From Pseudomonas tolaasii NCPPB 2192 (GTDB lineage Bacteria > Pseudomonadota > Gammaproteobacteria > Pseudomonadales > Pseudomonadaceae), in assembly GCF_002813445.1 (NCBI RefSeq), contig NZ_PHHD01000001.1, positions 5,146,001 through 5,210,000 of the forward strand: 64,000 nucleotides of DNA. Reading direction: 5' to 3'. The notes beneath the pieces were generated by a model that made no database searches, was not told the DNA's origin, and worked only from the letters and a program-made list of their open reading frames with translations. The translations under genes were made by a program, and so were the position numbers. Positions 25,452 through 34,491 of this stretch are shown in pieces (the stretch's first letter is position 1; each line of letters begins with the position of its first letter).

Positions 25452-26651
25452 ATGCGCAAAGATTACCTGGCGTTCTTTGTTTCGCTGTTCCTGTCGCGCC
25501 TGGCGGATCAGATTCTGTTGTTTATCGTGCCGCTTATCGTGTTTCAAACGACCCACAGCGTCTCGTGGGCGGGCCTCGCGTTTTTTGTTGAATCGCTGCC
25601 ACGCTTTTTGGCGTTTCCGGTGTGTGGCGCGCTGTGTGACAAGTTCTCCCCTGTGCGCATCCTGCATATCAGCCAGGTCTATCGGGCACTGGTGTGTGTG
25701 GTTGCGGTCGCGCTGCATGCCGCGTTCGACGGCATTTACTGGCTGGTAATGCTGTCGGCCCTGTGCGGCGTATTGACGACCCAGGGCATCATGGCCCGCG
25801 AAGTGCTGATGCCGCACATTTTCAAACAGTACACCTACGCCAAAACCTTGTCGTATTCACAGATCGCCGACCAGAGCGGCCTGGTGCTGGGCCCGTTGGT
25901 GGCCGCGCTGATGCTGCAAGCCTGGGCGTGGAACTGGGTGGTACTGGGCGTCGCCGGGCTTTTTGTGCTGGCCGATCTGGCGATGAGCCTGTGGCAGCGC
26001 ACAAGCGCGGTACAGCTGGAAAGCTTCGAGCAGCATCGCGACATCTGGCTGCAGCCTCTGCGCGTCGCCTTCCGGCACATCGGCAACCTGGCCGAGTTGC
26101 GGCGGATCGTGACCCTGGCGGCCGGCGTCAACCTGGTGTTTGGCGTCACACTGGCAACATCTGCCGCCATGTACACCGGCCAGTACGCCGCCAGCGAACA
26201 CGACTACGCTCTGCTGCAAACCGCCGGGGCGTTGGTCACCATCGTGATTCTGTTTTATCTGGCGCGCACCACCCTGACGCTCAAAGTGCTGGGTGGCCTG
26301 TCTTACGCCATGATGACCCTCGGGGCCTTGCTTACCGCCCTCGGCACTGAGCTCTGGGTGTACACCCTCGGCTTTTTGCTGGTCATCGGTTTCGACAAAA
26401 TGTTCAGCGTGTACCAGCGCAGCATCCGGCAGCGGGTCATCCCGGTGCAGGATTTCGGCAAGACCGTCGGCGTGATCACCTTGCTCAACAACCTGTCCCA
26501 GCCGCTGGCAGGCTTGCTGGTGGCGGTGCTGGCAGCGCCGCTGGGCACGCAGACGGTGATCCTGCTGCTGGTGGGGATCACCGCGTTGATCGGCGTGGCC
26601 GTCGCTTCAGGCTGGCACGCCACTGTGAAAGCGGAACTCGATGTCGGGTGA
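25452..26651 (+). CDS. MFS-family transporter
   Basis: A 399-residue protein with about twelve membrane segments. Motif-like stretches include FFVSLFLSRLADQILLF at the start and RFLAFPVCGALCDKFSPVRIL (the MFS loop 2-3 type G-x-x-x-D-x-x-x-R pattern). No TetR or LysR regulator adjoins it, and no substrate can be guessed. GGGAGAGGT before the ATG is a strong ribosome site. It is divergent from rstAB. Its last 45 bases overlap the convergent miaE coding sequence. Confidence 0.8.
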   Translation: MRKDYLAFFVSLFLSRLADQILLFIVPLIVFQTTHSVSWAGLAFFVESLPRFLAFPVCGALCDKFSPVRILHISQVYRALVCVVAVALHAAFDGIYWLVMLSALCGVLTTQGIMAREVLMPHIFKQYTYAKTLSYSQIADQSGLVLGPLVAALMLQAWAWNWVVLGVAGLFVLADLAMSLWQRTSAVQLESFEQHRDIWLQPLRVAFRHIGNLAELRRIVTLAAGVNLVFGVTLATSAAMYTGQYAASEHDYALLQTAGALVTIVILFYLARTTLTLKVLGGLSYAMMTLGALLTALGTELWVYTLGFLLVIGFDKMFSVYQRSIRQRVIPVQDFGKTVGVITLLNNLSQPLAGLLVAVLAAPLGTQTVILLLVGITALIGVAVASGWHATVKAELDVG

Positions 26652-27209
26652 CTCGATCAGTTCCTGCTCGGCCGCCCTCACCCGCTCGATCACCTGGGCG
26701 ATGTCTTTGACGTCGCCATACTGGTAAGCCAGTTTCAAATACCCCTGAAAGTGTCGCGCTTCGCTTTTGAGCAGCCCAAAGTAGAACTTGCCAAGTTCTT
26801 CGTCCAAATGCGGCACCAGTGCTTCGAAACGCTCGCAACTGCGCGCTTCGATAAACGCGCCGACGACCAGCGTGTCCACCAGCTTGACCGGCTCATGGGT
26901 GCGCACGACTTTGCGCAAACCCGAGGCGTAACGCCCGGCGTGCAGCTGGCGCAGCTCGACCTTGCGTTTTTTCATCAGGCGCATGACTTGTTCGTGGTGC
27001 ACCAGCTCCTCGCGGGCCAGGCGCGACATCATGTTGATCAGGTCAACATGGCCGTGGTACTTGGCCATCAGGCTCATGGCGGTGCTGGCGGCCTTGAATT
27101 CGCAGTTCTTGTGGTCGATCAGCAGGGTTTCCTGATCGGCCAGCGCGGCCTGGACCCAGGCGTCGGGGGTGCGGCAACCGAGGAATTCGTGGATTTCGGG
27201 CAGGTTCAT
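26607..27209 (-). CDS. miaE: tRNA-(ms2io6A)-hydroxylase MiaE
   Basis: A 200-residue di-iron enzyme. The ferritin-like four-helix bundle ligands are visible: HKNCEFKAA (helix with Glu), REELVHHEQV (ExxH), FIEARSCERFEAL and SEARHFQ (second ExxH). MiaE hydroxylates the ms2i6A37 of tRNAs reading UNN codons, in the cytoplasm. ATG 27209 is chosen; the 23-residue upstream extension has no family look. Its 3' end overlaps the convergent MFS gene by 45 bases, a tight antisense overlap. Confidence 0.92.
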   Translation of the reverse strand: MNLPEIHEFLGCRTPDAWVQAALADQETLLIDHKNCEFKAASTAMSLMAKYHGHVDLINMMSRLAREELVHHEQVMRLMKKRKVELRQLHAGRYASGLRKVVRTHEPVKLVDTLVVGAFIEARSCERFEALVPHLDEELGKFYFGLLKSEARHFQGYLKLAYQYGDVKDIAQVIERVRAAEQELIESPDIEFRFHSGVPA

Positions 27210-27358
27210 CGGGCTCACGGGCAAAAGGATCACAAAAGGGCGCCGATTATACCGACCACGCCGCAGACCACCAGCCACCGGCCTTGATGTGTATCAACAT
27301 GACGACTGGCGGCGAGCAACTATAGTTGTTCCACGTCCCTTTTCTGGAGAGCCCGACC

Positions 27359-28222
27359 ATGCAAGCCATCCGCAGCATTTTGGTGGTTATCGAGCCCGAG
27401 CATTCGGAAAGCCTGGCCTTGAAGCGCGCCAAGCTGATCGCCGGGGTCACCGGCGCGCACCTGCATTTACTGGTGTGCGATAAAAAGCATGAACACTCGG
27501 CGATGCTCAGCCTGCTCAAGACGGGCTTGCAGGAGGACGGCTACGGTGTGACCACCGAGCAGGCGTGGAATGACAGCCTGCATGAAACCATCATCGACGT
27601 GCAGCAAGCCGAAGGCTGCGGGCTGGTGATCAAACAGCACTTCCCCGACAGCCCGCTGAAAAAAGCCCTGCTGACACCGGCGGACTGGAAGCTGTTGCGC
27701 TATTGCCCAACCCCGGTGCTGTTGGTGAAAACCGCGACGCCGTGGGCAGAGAAAGTGGTGCTGGCGGCAATTGATGTGGGCAATAGCGACAGCGAGCATC
27801 AGGCGCTGCACAACACCATCATTGATCACGGCTTTGACATTGCACGGCTGGCCAAGGCGCAGTTGCATGTGATCAGCGCCCACCCGTCGCCGATGCTGTC
27901 GGCGGCGGACCCCACCTTTCAGCTCAAGGAAACCATCGAGGCGCGCTACCGCGAACAGTGCAAGGCGTTTCAGGCCGAATTTGATATCGACGACACCCAT
28001 CTGCATATCGAAGAAGGCCCGGCGGACGTGCTGATCCCCCACGCGGCGCATTCGCTGAACGCAGCGGTCACCATTATCGGCACCGTGGCGCGCACCGGCA
28101 TTTCGGGGGCGCTGATCGGCAATACGGCGGAAGTGGTGCTGGATGCTGTGGAAGGTGATGTGCTGGTGCTGAAGCCGGAGGATCTGATGGATCATCTGCA
28201 AGCGCTGGCCACCAAGCCCTGA
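27359..28222 (+). CDS. Tandem universal stress protein (UspE-like)
   Basis: A 287-residue protein made of two UspA domains. The first begins QAIRSILVVIEPEHSESLALK, the second EKVVLAAIDVGNSDSEHQAL; the second ends with the nucleotide-binding-like GTVARTGISGALIGNTAEVVL, which is the G-x2-G-x9-G(S/N) ATP motif. Tandem Usp proteins are linked to stress survival and respiratory or motility control. GGAG lies before ATG 27359. The gene is divergent from miaE and is followed by a REPIN. Confidence 0.88.
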   Translation: MQAIRSILVVIEPEHSESLALKRAKLIAGVTGAHLHLLVCDKKHEHSAMLSLLKTGLQEDGYGVTTEQAWNDSLHETIIDVQQAEGCGLVIKQHFPDSPLKKALLTPADWKLLRYCPTPVLLVKTATPWAEKVVLAAIDVGNSDSEHQALHNTIIDHGFDIARLAKAQLHVISAHPSPMLSAADPTFQLKETIEARYREQCKAFQAEFDIDDTHLHIEEGPADVLIPHAAHSLNAAVTIIGTVARTGISGALIGNTAEVVLDAVEGDVLVLKPEDLMDHLQALATKP

Positions 28223-28250
28223 CGCCGAGCGTTCAAACAACGAAGCCCCC

Positions 28251-28338
28251 TGTGGGAGCTGGCTTGCCTGCGATAGCGGTGACTCAGCAAGCACTGAGCA
28301 GACTGACAGAACGCCATCGCAGGCAAGCCAGCTCCCAC
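28251..28338. repeat. REPIN
   Basis: TGTGGGAGCTGGCTTGCCTG and its inverse flank a loop of about 47 bases between the convergent usp and DUF1289 genes. Confidence 0.85.
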
Positions 28339-28352
28339 CTCGACCGGTTCAG

Positions 28353-28823
28353 TCAGGGAGCCAGTGCATCGCGCAAGAAACCCGGCGCGATATAGCGCTG
28401 GTAATGCGCCTCGGACAGGATAAAAAACTCCCGATCAATGGCGTCGCGCAAATCCGGCAAGCTCCAGTCGCGAAACTCCGGCAACAGCACCATGCCGTAA
28501 GCCTCCAGGTTGGAAATCACCCGTGCGCCACGGGCGATCAACTGGTAGGCCCAGCAGTACTCGGACTGGTGCGGCACAAAGCGGATCTTGCGTTGCTCCA
28601 GCTGCCCGCGCAGGGCCTTGGGGTCGAAAACCTCCACTTTTCCGGCCATCACCTGCACCAATAATTGCTCAAGCCTGAGCCAGACGGCGCGCTTTTCTTC
28701 TTCGTTGTAGCCATTCCACTGAATCACTTCGTGGTGGAAGCGCTTGCAGCCGCGACACACGAGATCGCCGTAGACCGTGGAGCACAGGCCGACGCAGGGG
28801 GTTTTGATGGTTTGGTTGGACAT
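28353..28823 (-). CDS. DUF1289 domain protein
   Basis: A 156-residue protein. The N-terminal half holds the DUF1289 cysteine motif (TPCVGLCSTVYGDLVCRGC) followed by the basic FHHEVIQWNGY block. The family is small, cysteine-rich and of unknown function, often with an Fe-S-like Cys arrangement. The C-terminal 80 residues (WAYQLIARGARVISNLEAYG) are an addition not needed by the core. The start is placed at ATG 28823. It is divergent from acnB, sharing the 394-base gap. Confidence 0.85.
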   Translation of the reverse strand: MSNQTIKTPCVGLCSTVYGDLVCRGCKRFHHEVIQWNGYNEEEKRAVWLRLEQLLVQVMAGKVEVFDPKALRGQLEQRKIRFVPHQSEYCWAYQLIARGARVISNLEAYGMVLLPEFRDWSLPDLRDAIDREFFILSEAHYQRYIAPGFLRDALAP

Positions 28824-28909
28824 GGGCGGCAACACGCAAATCAGCGAAACAATGCGCCATGTTAGCCCTTTGTCTAACCTTCATCACCCTGCAAACTTGG
28901 CGAGGCAAC

Positions 28910-28938
28910 TTACCTTTAGAATTTTTTTGCCGTAGAAT
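28910..28938 (+). promoter_or_regulatory. Predicted sigma70 promoter of acnB
   Basis: TTACCT at 28910-28915 and TAGAAT at 28933-28938 with exactly 17 bases between. Transcription would start near 28945 and give a leader of about 270 nt before the acnB GTG. Confidence 0.5.
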
Positions 28939-28971
28939 CATCCGGCCTTGTAAGGCGCCAATAGTCCATTG

Positions 28972-29106
28972 GAAGCTGTTTTCAAAGCGTCACGAGCACA
29001 GTCGTTCCTTCAGAGCGGTGTTGGCGACGGTTATTTACGCGGTAAATAGCCAGCGCCAACCCTCATCAGCTCCGCTCTGCAGGCGTAAAACTTTGAAAGC
29101 AGCTTC
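28972..29106 (+). ncRNA. Large predicted stem structure in the acnB leader
   Basis: Outer stem: 28972-28987 pairs with 29091-29106, 16 pairs with one G-U. Inside it, CAGAGCGG at 29011-29018 pairs with CCGCTCTG at 29072-29079. An inner hairpin, GTTGGCG/CGCCAAC plus TATTTAC/GTAAATA, closes on a GCG triloop at 29039-29041. The gap 28824-29217 holds no gene. A second hairpin at 29124-29158 (GCGCTGGCTTT with AAAGCC and AGCGC) lies between this structure and the acnB start. It resembles no RNA family I can name. Confidence 0.5.
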
Positions 29107-29217
29107 TGTGAGAAATGCCGGCAGCGCTGGCTTTGCGGCCCAAAAAGCCCCCGAGCGCATGCGTGCCGATCATTTCTGGATGAGCGTCCCGTGGGACCAC
29201 TGATGAGGGTAATAACT

Positions 29218-31827
29218 GTGCTTGAAGCCTACCGCAAACATATCGAAGAGCGTGCAGCACTGGGTATCGTTCCCCAGCCGCTTAACGCCGAACAAACCGC
29301 AGGCCTGGTCGAGCTGCTGAAAAATCCCCCGGCTGGCGAAGAAGAATTCCTCGTTGACCTGATCACCAACCGCATTCCACCAGGCGTTGACGAAGCAGCC
29401 TACGTCAAGGCCGGTTTCCTGTCCGCCCTGGCCAAGGGCGAAGCCACTTCCCCTCTGATCGACAAGAAACGCGCCGTTGAACTGCTCGGCACCATGCAGG
29501 GCGGCTACAACATCGTGACCCTGGTCGAGCTGCTGGACGACGCCGAGCTAGCACCGGTCGCCGCTGCCCAACTCAAGCACACCCTGTTGATGTTCGATGC
29601 CTTCCACGACGTGGCTGAAAAAGCCCGCAACGGCAACGAGCACGCCAAAGCCGTGATCCAGTCCTGGGCTGACGGCGAGTGGTTCAAGAACCGCCCTACC
29701 CTGGCCGACAAGATCAGCCTGCGCGTGTTCAAGGTTACCGGCGAAACCAACACCGACGACCTGTCCCCTGCCCCGGACGCCTGGTCCCGCCCTGACATCC
29801 CGCTGCACGCCCTGGCCATGCTGAAAATGGCGCGTGAAGGCATCGTGCCGGACGAGCAAGGCAAGACCGGCCCGATGAAGCAGATCGAAGAGATGCGCGG
29901 CCAAGGCTTCCCGATCGCCTATGTGGGCGACGTGGTCGGTACCGGTTCGTCGCGTAAATCGGCGACCAACTCCGTGCTGTGGTTCTTCGGCGACGACGTG
30001 CCATACGTGCCGAACAAGCGTGCCGGCGGCTTCTGCTTCGGCAGCAAGATCGCTCCAATCTTCTACAACACCATGGAAGATGCCGGCGCACTGCCAATCG
30101 AATTCGACGTCACCAACATGAACATGGGCGACGTGATCGACCTGTACCCGCATGCTGGCAAAGTCTGCAAACACGGCACCGATGAAGTCCTGACCACCTT
30201 CGAAATGAAGACCCCGGTCCTGTTGGACGAAGTTCGCGCCGGCGGCCGTATCCCGCTGATCATCGGTCGCGGCCTGACCGACAAGGCACGTGCTGAACTG
30301 GGCCTGGGCCCAACCGACCTGTTCAAGCTGCCAGAAGCACCTGTCGATACCGGCAAGGGCTACACCCTGGCACAGAAAATGGTCGGCAAGGCCTGCGGTC
30401 TGCCGGAAGGCAAAGGCGTTCGTCCCGGCACCTACTGCGAGCCGAAGATGACCACCGTGGGTTCCCAGGACACCACCGGTCCAATGACCCGTGATGAACT
30501 CAAAGACCTGGCGTGCCTGGGCTTCTCGACCGATCTGGTGATGCAGTCCTTCTGCCACACCGCGGCCTATCCAAAGCCGATCGACGTGACCACCCACCAC
30601 ACCCTGCCTGACTTCATCATGACCCGTGGCGGTGTATCGCTGCGTCCAGGCGACGGCATCATCCACAGTTGGCTGAACCGCATGCTGCTGCCGGACACCG
30701 TCGGCACCGGTGGCGACTCCCACACCCGTTTCCCGATGGGCATCTCGTTCCCGGCCGGTTCTGGCCTGGTCGCGTTCGCCGCAGCCACTGGCGTGATGCC
30801 ACTGGACATGCCGGAATCGATCCTGGTGCGCTTCAAAGGCAAAATGAAACCTGGCATCACCCTGCGTGACCTGGTTCATGCCATTCCTTACTACGCGATC
30901 CAGTCGGGCTTGCTGACAGTCGAGAAGAAAGGCAAGAAAAACGCCTTCTCCGGCCGCATCCTGGAAATCGAAGGCCTGAACGACCTGACGCTGGAACAGG
31001 CGTTCGAGCTGTCCGACGCCTCGGCTGAGCGTTCGGCTGCCGGTTGCACCATCAAGCTGTCGAAAGACTCGATCACCGAGTACCTGAACTCCAACATCAC
31101 CCTGCTGCGCTGGATGATCGGCGAAGGCTACGGCGATGCGCGTACTCTGGAACGTCGCGCCCAAGCGATGGAAGCCTGGGTCAAGAACCCGGAGCTGATG
31201 GAAGCCGATGCCGACGCGGAATACGCCGAAATCATCGAAATCGACCTGGCCGACATCAACGAGCCGATCCTCTGCGCACCGAACGACCCGGACGATGCCC
31301 GTCTGCTGTCGAGCGTTGCCGGCGAGAAGATCGACGAAGTGTTCATCGGCTCGTGCATGACCAACATTGGTCACTTCCGCGCTGCCGGTAAGCTGCTGGA
31401 ACAGGTCAAGGGTCAGCTGCCAACCCGTCTGTGGCTGTCGCCGCCGACCAAGATGGACGCTCACCAACTGACCGAAGAAGGCTACTACGGCATCTACGGC
31501 AAGGCTGGCGCGCGCATGGAAATGCCGGGTTGCTCGCTGTGCATGGGTAACCAGGCACGTGTAGAGCCGAATTCGACCGTTGTGTCGACGTCGACCCGTA
31601 ACTTCCCGAACCGTCTGGGTGACGGCGCAAACGTCTACCTGGCCTCGGCCGAGCTGGCGGCTGTTGCTTCCACCCTGGGTCGCCTGCCGACCGTCGAAGA
31701 GTACATGGGCTACGCAGCGAAACTGGACACCATGGCCAGTGACGTTTACCGCTACCTGAACTTCGACCAGATCGCCGAGTTCCGTAAAATCGCAGCAAGC
31801 GCCAACATCCCGGTGATTCAAGCCTAA
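29218..31827 (+). CDS. acnB: Aconitate hydratase B (AcnB)
   Basis: An 869-residue enzyme that interconverts citrate and isocitrate, and also has 2-methylisocitrate dehydratase activity, in the TCA and methylcitrate cycles. The N-terminal HEAT-like domain runs from LEAYRKHIEERAALGIV to about residue 160, followed by the swivel domain. [4Fe-4S] ligand cysteines are seen in FIGSCMTNIGHFR and in GCSLCMGNQARVE. I set the start at GTG 29218, aligned with the known AcnB N-terminus and preceded by ATGAGGGT; the further upstream ATGs lack homology. A long structured leader and a strong terminator frame the gene as a single transcription unit. Confidence 0.97.
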   Translation: MLEAYRKHIEERAALGIVPQPLNAEQTAGLVELLKNPPAGEEEFLVDLITNRIPPGVDEAAYVKAGFLSALAKGEATSPLIDKKRAVELLGTMQGGYNIVTLVELLDDAELAPVAAAQLKHTLLMFDAFHDVAEKARNGNEHAKAVIQSWADGEWFKNRPTLADKISLRVFKVTGETNTDDLSPAPDAWSRPDIPLHALAMLKMAREGIVPDEQGKTGPMKQIEEMRGQGFPIAYVGDVVGTGSSRKSATNSVLWFFGDDVPYVPNKRAGGFCFGSKIAPIFYNTMEDAGALPIEFDVTNMNMGDVIDLYPHAGKVCKHGTDEVLTTFEMKTPVLLDEVRAGGRIPLIIGRGLTDKARAELGLGPTDLFKLPEAPVDTGKGYTLAQKMVGKACGLPEGKGVRPGTYCEPKMTTVGSQDTTGPMTRDELKDLACLGFSTDLVMQSFCHTAAYPKPIDVTTHHTLPDFIMTRGGVSLRPGDGIIHSWLNRMLLPDTVGTGGDSHTRFPMGISFPAGSGLVAFAAATGVMPLDMPESILVRFKGKMKPGITLRDLVHAIPYYAIQSGLLTVEKKGKKNAFSGRILEIEGLNDLTLEQAFELSDASAERSAAGCTIKLSKDSITEYLNSNITLLRWMIGEGYGDARTLERRAQAMEAWVKNPELMEADADAEYAEIIEIDLADINEPILCAPNDPDDARLLSSVAGEKIDEVFIGSCMTNIGHFRAAGKLLEQVKGQLPTRLWLSPPTKMDAHQLTEEGYYGIYGKAGARMEMPGCSLCMGNQARVEPNSTVVSTSTRNFPNRLGDGANVYLASAELAAVASTLGRLPTVEEYMGYAAKLDTMASDVYRYLNFDQIAEFRKIAASANIPVIQA

Positions 31828-31841
31828 GCTGTTGATGCAAT

Positions 31842-31879
31842 AAAAAACGCCGCGTATCTCACGATACGCGGCGTTTTTT
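31842..31879. terminator. Bidirectional Rho-independent terminator after acnB
   Basis: AAAAAACGCCGCGTAT and ATACGCGGCGTTTTTT form a 16-base stem with a CTCACG loop. A- and T-tracts on both sides allow action on both strands. The loop-proximal core CGTATCTCACGATACG is shared with the terminator at 46521. Confidence 0.92.
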
Positions 31880-31917
31880 ATGCCTGAAATTCGCTATCGG
31901 CAACACCCTAAAACAAA

Positions 31918-32006
31918 TGTGGGAGCTGGCTTGCCTGCGATAGCGGTAGGTCAACCACTCTCTTTGGCGACTGATACACCGCCATCGCAGGCAAGCCAGC
32001 TCCCAC
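31918..32006. repeat. REPIN
   Basis: Standard arms, first of two REPINs in the 352-base gap 31828-32179, which otherwise contains only the acnB terminator and no gene. Confidence 0.85.
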
Positions 32007-32041
32007 CTTCGAGCGCATTTCAACGGATGGACTCGGTTCCC

Positions 32042-32141
32042 TGTGGGAGCTGTCGAGCTTTAGCGAGGCTGCGAAAGCGGTGGGTCAGGCGGCATCTTTG
32101 TTGGCAGTGCCGCCGCTATCGCAGGCAAGCAAGCTCCCACA
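32042..32141. repeat. Mosaic REPIN
   Basis: Begins TGTGGGAGCTGTCGAGCTTT, which departs from the usual arm, but ends with a near-standard right arm (GCAGGCAAGCAAGCTCCCACA-like). A hybrid of two REP types. Confidence 0.75.
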
Positions 32142-32179
32142 TTTTCAGATCTGTGCAGTCATGCAAGCCGCATCAAGCT

Positions 32180-33457
32180 TCAAGCAATCAACGAATAGAC
32201 CAACGCGGTAATCGCCACCAGACCGACCGCTGTCACAAACACATTGGACGCCTGCCCACGGTACTTGGCCATGGCCGGCACCTTGCGGATGGCGTACATC
32301 GGCATCAGGAACAGAATCGACGCGATAACCGGGCCACCCAGGGTCTCGATCATGCCGAGAATACTCGGGTTGAGCGTAGCGACCAGCCAGCACACCACGA
32401 GCATGAACGCTGCGGTCATGCGGTCGAGGGATTTGGCCCCTGGGCGGCGACCGGTCTTCAGTACCAGGCCTTTGAGGCCTTCGCTGGCGCCAATGTAGTG
32501 CCCCAGGAACGATTTGGCGATGGCCACGAACGCAATCAACGGCGCAGCGAAGGCGATGGTCGGGTTGTCGAAGTGGTTGGCCAGGTACGACAGGATCGAC
32601 AGGTTCTGCGCTTTCGCCTCAGCCAGTTGCGCCGGCGACAGGGTCAGCACGCAGCTGAACACGAAGAACAGCACCATCACTACCATCAACAGATGCGCGC
32701 GAGAGAGGATCTGCGAGCTGCGCTGGTCGGCATTCGCGCCGTACTGGCGCTTCTGGTCAACCGCAAACGCCGAGATGATCGGCGAGTGGTTGAACGAGAA
32801 CACCATCACCGGAATCGCCAGCCACAACGTATTGAGCAATGCCGATGGCGCCGGCACTTCGCTTGCCGTGCTGAGGATGCCGCCGGTCCAGTGCGGGATC
32901 AGGTACACCGCCAGGAACAGCAAGGCCACGATAAACGGATACACCATCAGGCTCATGGCCTTGACGATCACTTGCTCACCACAACGCACCACAGCCAGCA
33001 GCCCGAGGATCAGCACAAAGGCCAGGATCGCACGCGGCGGCGGCATGATGTGCAGTTGGTGTTCCATAAAGCTGCCGACGGTGTTGGTCAGCGCCACGCT
33101 GTAGATCAGCAGGATCGGGAAGATCGCGAAGAAGTACAGCAAGGTGATCAGCGCACCGGCCTTGAGCCCGAAATGCTCTTCAACCACGTCGGTGATGTCG
33201 GAACCTTCACGGCCGGACAGTACGAAACGGGTCAGGCCACGGTGGGCAAAAAAGGTCATCGGGAATGCCAGCAGCGCCAGAATCACCAGCGGCCAGAAGC
33301 CCCCGAGGCCCGCGTTGATCGGCAAAAACAGGGTACCGGCGCCAATGGCGGTGCCGAACAGGCCAAGCATCCAGGTGGTGTCCTGGCGGCTCCAGCTTGT
33401 GAGGGTTGCAGGTGTCGTCTGATAGCGTTCGTCGAAGCTATTGGCCTGATCATTCAT
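32180..33457 (-). CDS. HAAAP-family amino-acid permease (SdaC/serine-transporter-like)
   Basis: A 425-residue protein with about eleven membrane helices. The opening RQDTTWMLGLFGTAIGAGTLFLPINAGLGG is the HAAAP hallmark, followed by LTRFVLSGREGSDITDVVEEHFG and, later, VFSFNHSPIISAFA. The family carries serine, threonine or aromatic amino acids with H+; the GREGSDI stretch favours the SdaC-type serine branch, but this is not certain. ATG 33457 is preceded by GGAGATC; a slightly longer frame was rejected. The divergent neighbour is a TetR regulator, with a 282-base gap and no clear operator. Confidence 0.82.
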   Translation of the reverse strand: MNDQANSFDERYQTTPATLTSWSRQDTTWMLGLFGTAIGAGTLFLPINAGLGGFWPLVILALLAFPMTFFAHRGLTRFVLSGREGSDITDVVEEHFGLKAGALITLLYFFAIFPILLIYSVALTNTVGSFMEHQLHIMPPPRAILAFVLILGLLAVVRCGEQVIVKAMSLMVYPFIVALLFLAVYLIPHWTGGILSTASEVPAPSALLNTLWLAIPVMVFSFNHSPIISAFAVDQKRQYGANADQRSSQILSRAHLLMVVMVLFFVFSCVLTLSPAQLAEAKAQNLSILSYLANHFDNPTIAFAAPLIAFVAIAKSFLGHYIGASEGLKGLVLKTGRRPGAKSLDRMTAAFMLVVCWLVATLNPSILGMIETLGGPVIASILFLMPMYAIRKVPAMAKYRGQASNVFVTAVGLVAITALVYSLIA

Positions 33458-33739
33458 CCGGTCGGATCTCCGCATAAACATGGCCAGGACGAGTCAGAAA
33501 AACCTGACAGGCAGCGTCCCAGCCATAGAAGGGGCCGGATTGTCCGGGATTCTTCTGAATAAGCAAAGACTTAGCTGAGGAACGGTGTACCGGTGCAGGC
33601 GCTCCGGGTCGAGGCTACGCGGCGATTTTAAAGGGCTGCAGCACCCCACGAATAATAAATGCCCAAACAAATCTATTTTGAATTCGCCGCAATTCCTGTA
33701 CTTTTCAGCCATTGCCCGTCGTTATTCTGAGAGCCCGCC

Positions 33740-34354
33740 ATGCCGCGCGTATCCCGCAAACAAGCCGAACTGAACCGTGAAATCATCGTCGAGGCTGCCA
33801 CGCACTTGTTTCGTGAGCGTGGGCTGCACGGCATCAGCCTGTCGGACGTCATGGCCGCTGCCGGCCTGACCCATGGCGGTTTTTACGGGCACTTTGCGTC
33901 CAAAGAGGCGCTGGCGACCGAAGCGTGCAACAAGGCCTTCGAGCAATCAAACCTGGGCTGGCAGGAAAAGATCAACCGCAGTGCCGATCAGCAGGCTGCG
34001 CGCGAAGCGATCCTGCGCCCCTATTTTTCGGCCAGTCACCGCGACAACCCCGGCGATGGCTGCCCGATTTCAGCATTCACCCCGGATATGTGCCATGAAC
34101 CTGCCGACACCGCGTTGCAGCACGCATTCATCGACGGCGTGGAAGTGTCGCTGGATATTTTTGCGCACCTTCACGATGACGATCGCCAGGCGCTGTTGGC
34201 CAGGTACGCGATGATGATCGGCGCTCTGACACTTGCCCGTGCGACGCGGGGAAATGCCTTGTCGGATGAATTCCTGGCAGCGGCACGAAATACGCTGCTG
34301 GCCGAGCGGGAATTGACTGAAGGCGTTGACAGCAAAACGCCTGTGCCAGCATGA
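33740..34354 (+). CDS. TetR/AcrR-family transcriptional regulator
   Basis: A 204-residue regulator. The HTH lies at about residues 28-50 (GISLSDVMAAAGLTHGGFYG, then HFASKEAL), the usual TetR position. The C-terminal domain (GDGCPISAFTPDMCHEPAD, EVSLDIFAHLHD) resembles the TetR_C group found near efflux or oxidoreductase genes. The ligand is unknown. It is immediately followed by a possible leader peptide and a cysteine hydrolase, so it may control that gene. Confidence 0.85.
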   Translation: MPRVSRKQAELNREIIVEAATHLFRERGLHGISLSDVMAAAGLTHGGFYGHFASKEALATEACNKAFEQSNLGWQEKINRSADQQAAREAILRPYFSASHRDNPGDGCPISAFTPDMCHEPADTALQHAFIDGVEVSLDIFAHLHDDDRQALLARYAMMIGALTLARATRGNALSDEFLAAARNTLLAERELTEGVDSKTPVPA

Positions 34355-34361
34355 TCCGGCC

Positions 34362-34439
34362 ATGAACCTTATTCAGCACGACCTCACCCGCACCACCACG
34401 ACCGCCTCCGGCGGGTCGTGTGGTTGCCGTGGAAGCTGA
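34362..34439 (+). CDS. Possible 25-residue leader peptide with a run of threonine codons
   Basis: An ATG 7 bases after the TetR stop opens a 25-codon frame, MNLIQHDLTRTTTTASGGSC and five more residues, containing TRTTTT encoded by ACC/ACG. A CACGACC/GGGTCGTG hairpin overlaps its second half and a Rho-independent terminator follows at 34459. This is the layout of an attenuator leader. No clear ribosome site is present; translation might follow re-initiation after the TetR gene. It is too short to be scored as a normal gene. Confidence 0.35.
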   Translation: MNLIQHDLTRTTTTASGGSCGCRGS

Positions 34440-34458
34440 ACAGCCCCCGGAATACCCC

Positions 34459-34491
34459 AAGGCCCCGCCAGCAATGGACGGGGCCTTTTTA
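34459..34491 (+). terminator. Rho-independent terminator before the cysteine hydrolase
   Basis: AAGGCCCCG / CGGGGCCTT stem with a loop of about ten bases and a run of T. It lies between the possible leader peptide and the next gene (start 34527), so it would act as an attenuator or as the TetR terminator. Confidence 0.75.

Noticed and set aside
23384..25591. A 735-codon frame opposite rstB and rstA
   Set aside because: It is antisense to a convincing kinase/regulator pair; low-complexity Gln/His/Ala composition.
29548..31821. A 757-codon open frame antisense to acnB
   Set aside because: The plus strand encodes AcnB with Fe-S cysteines; the reverse reading has no recognisable motif.
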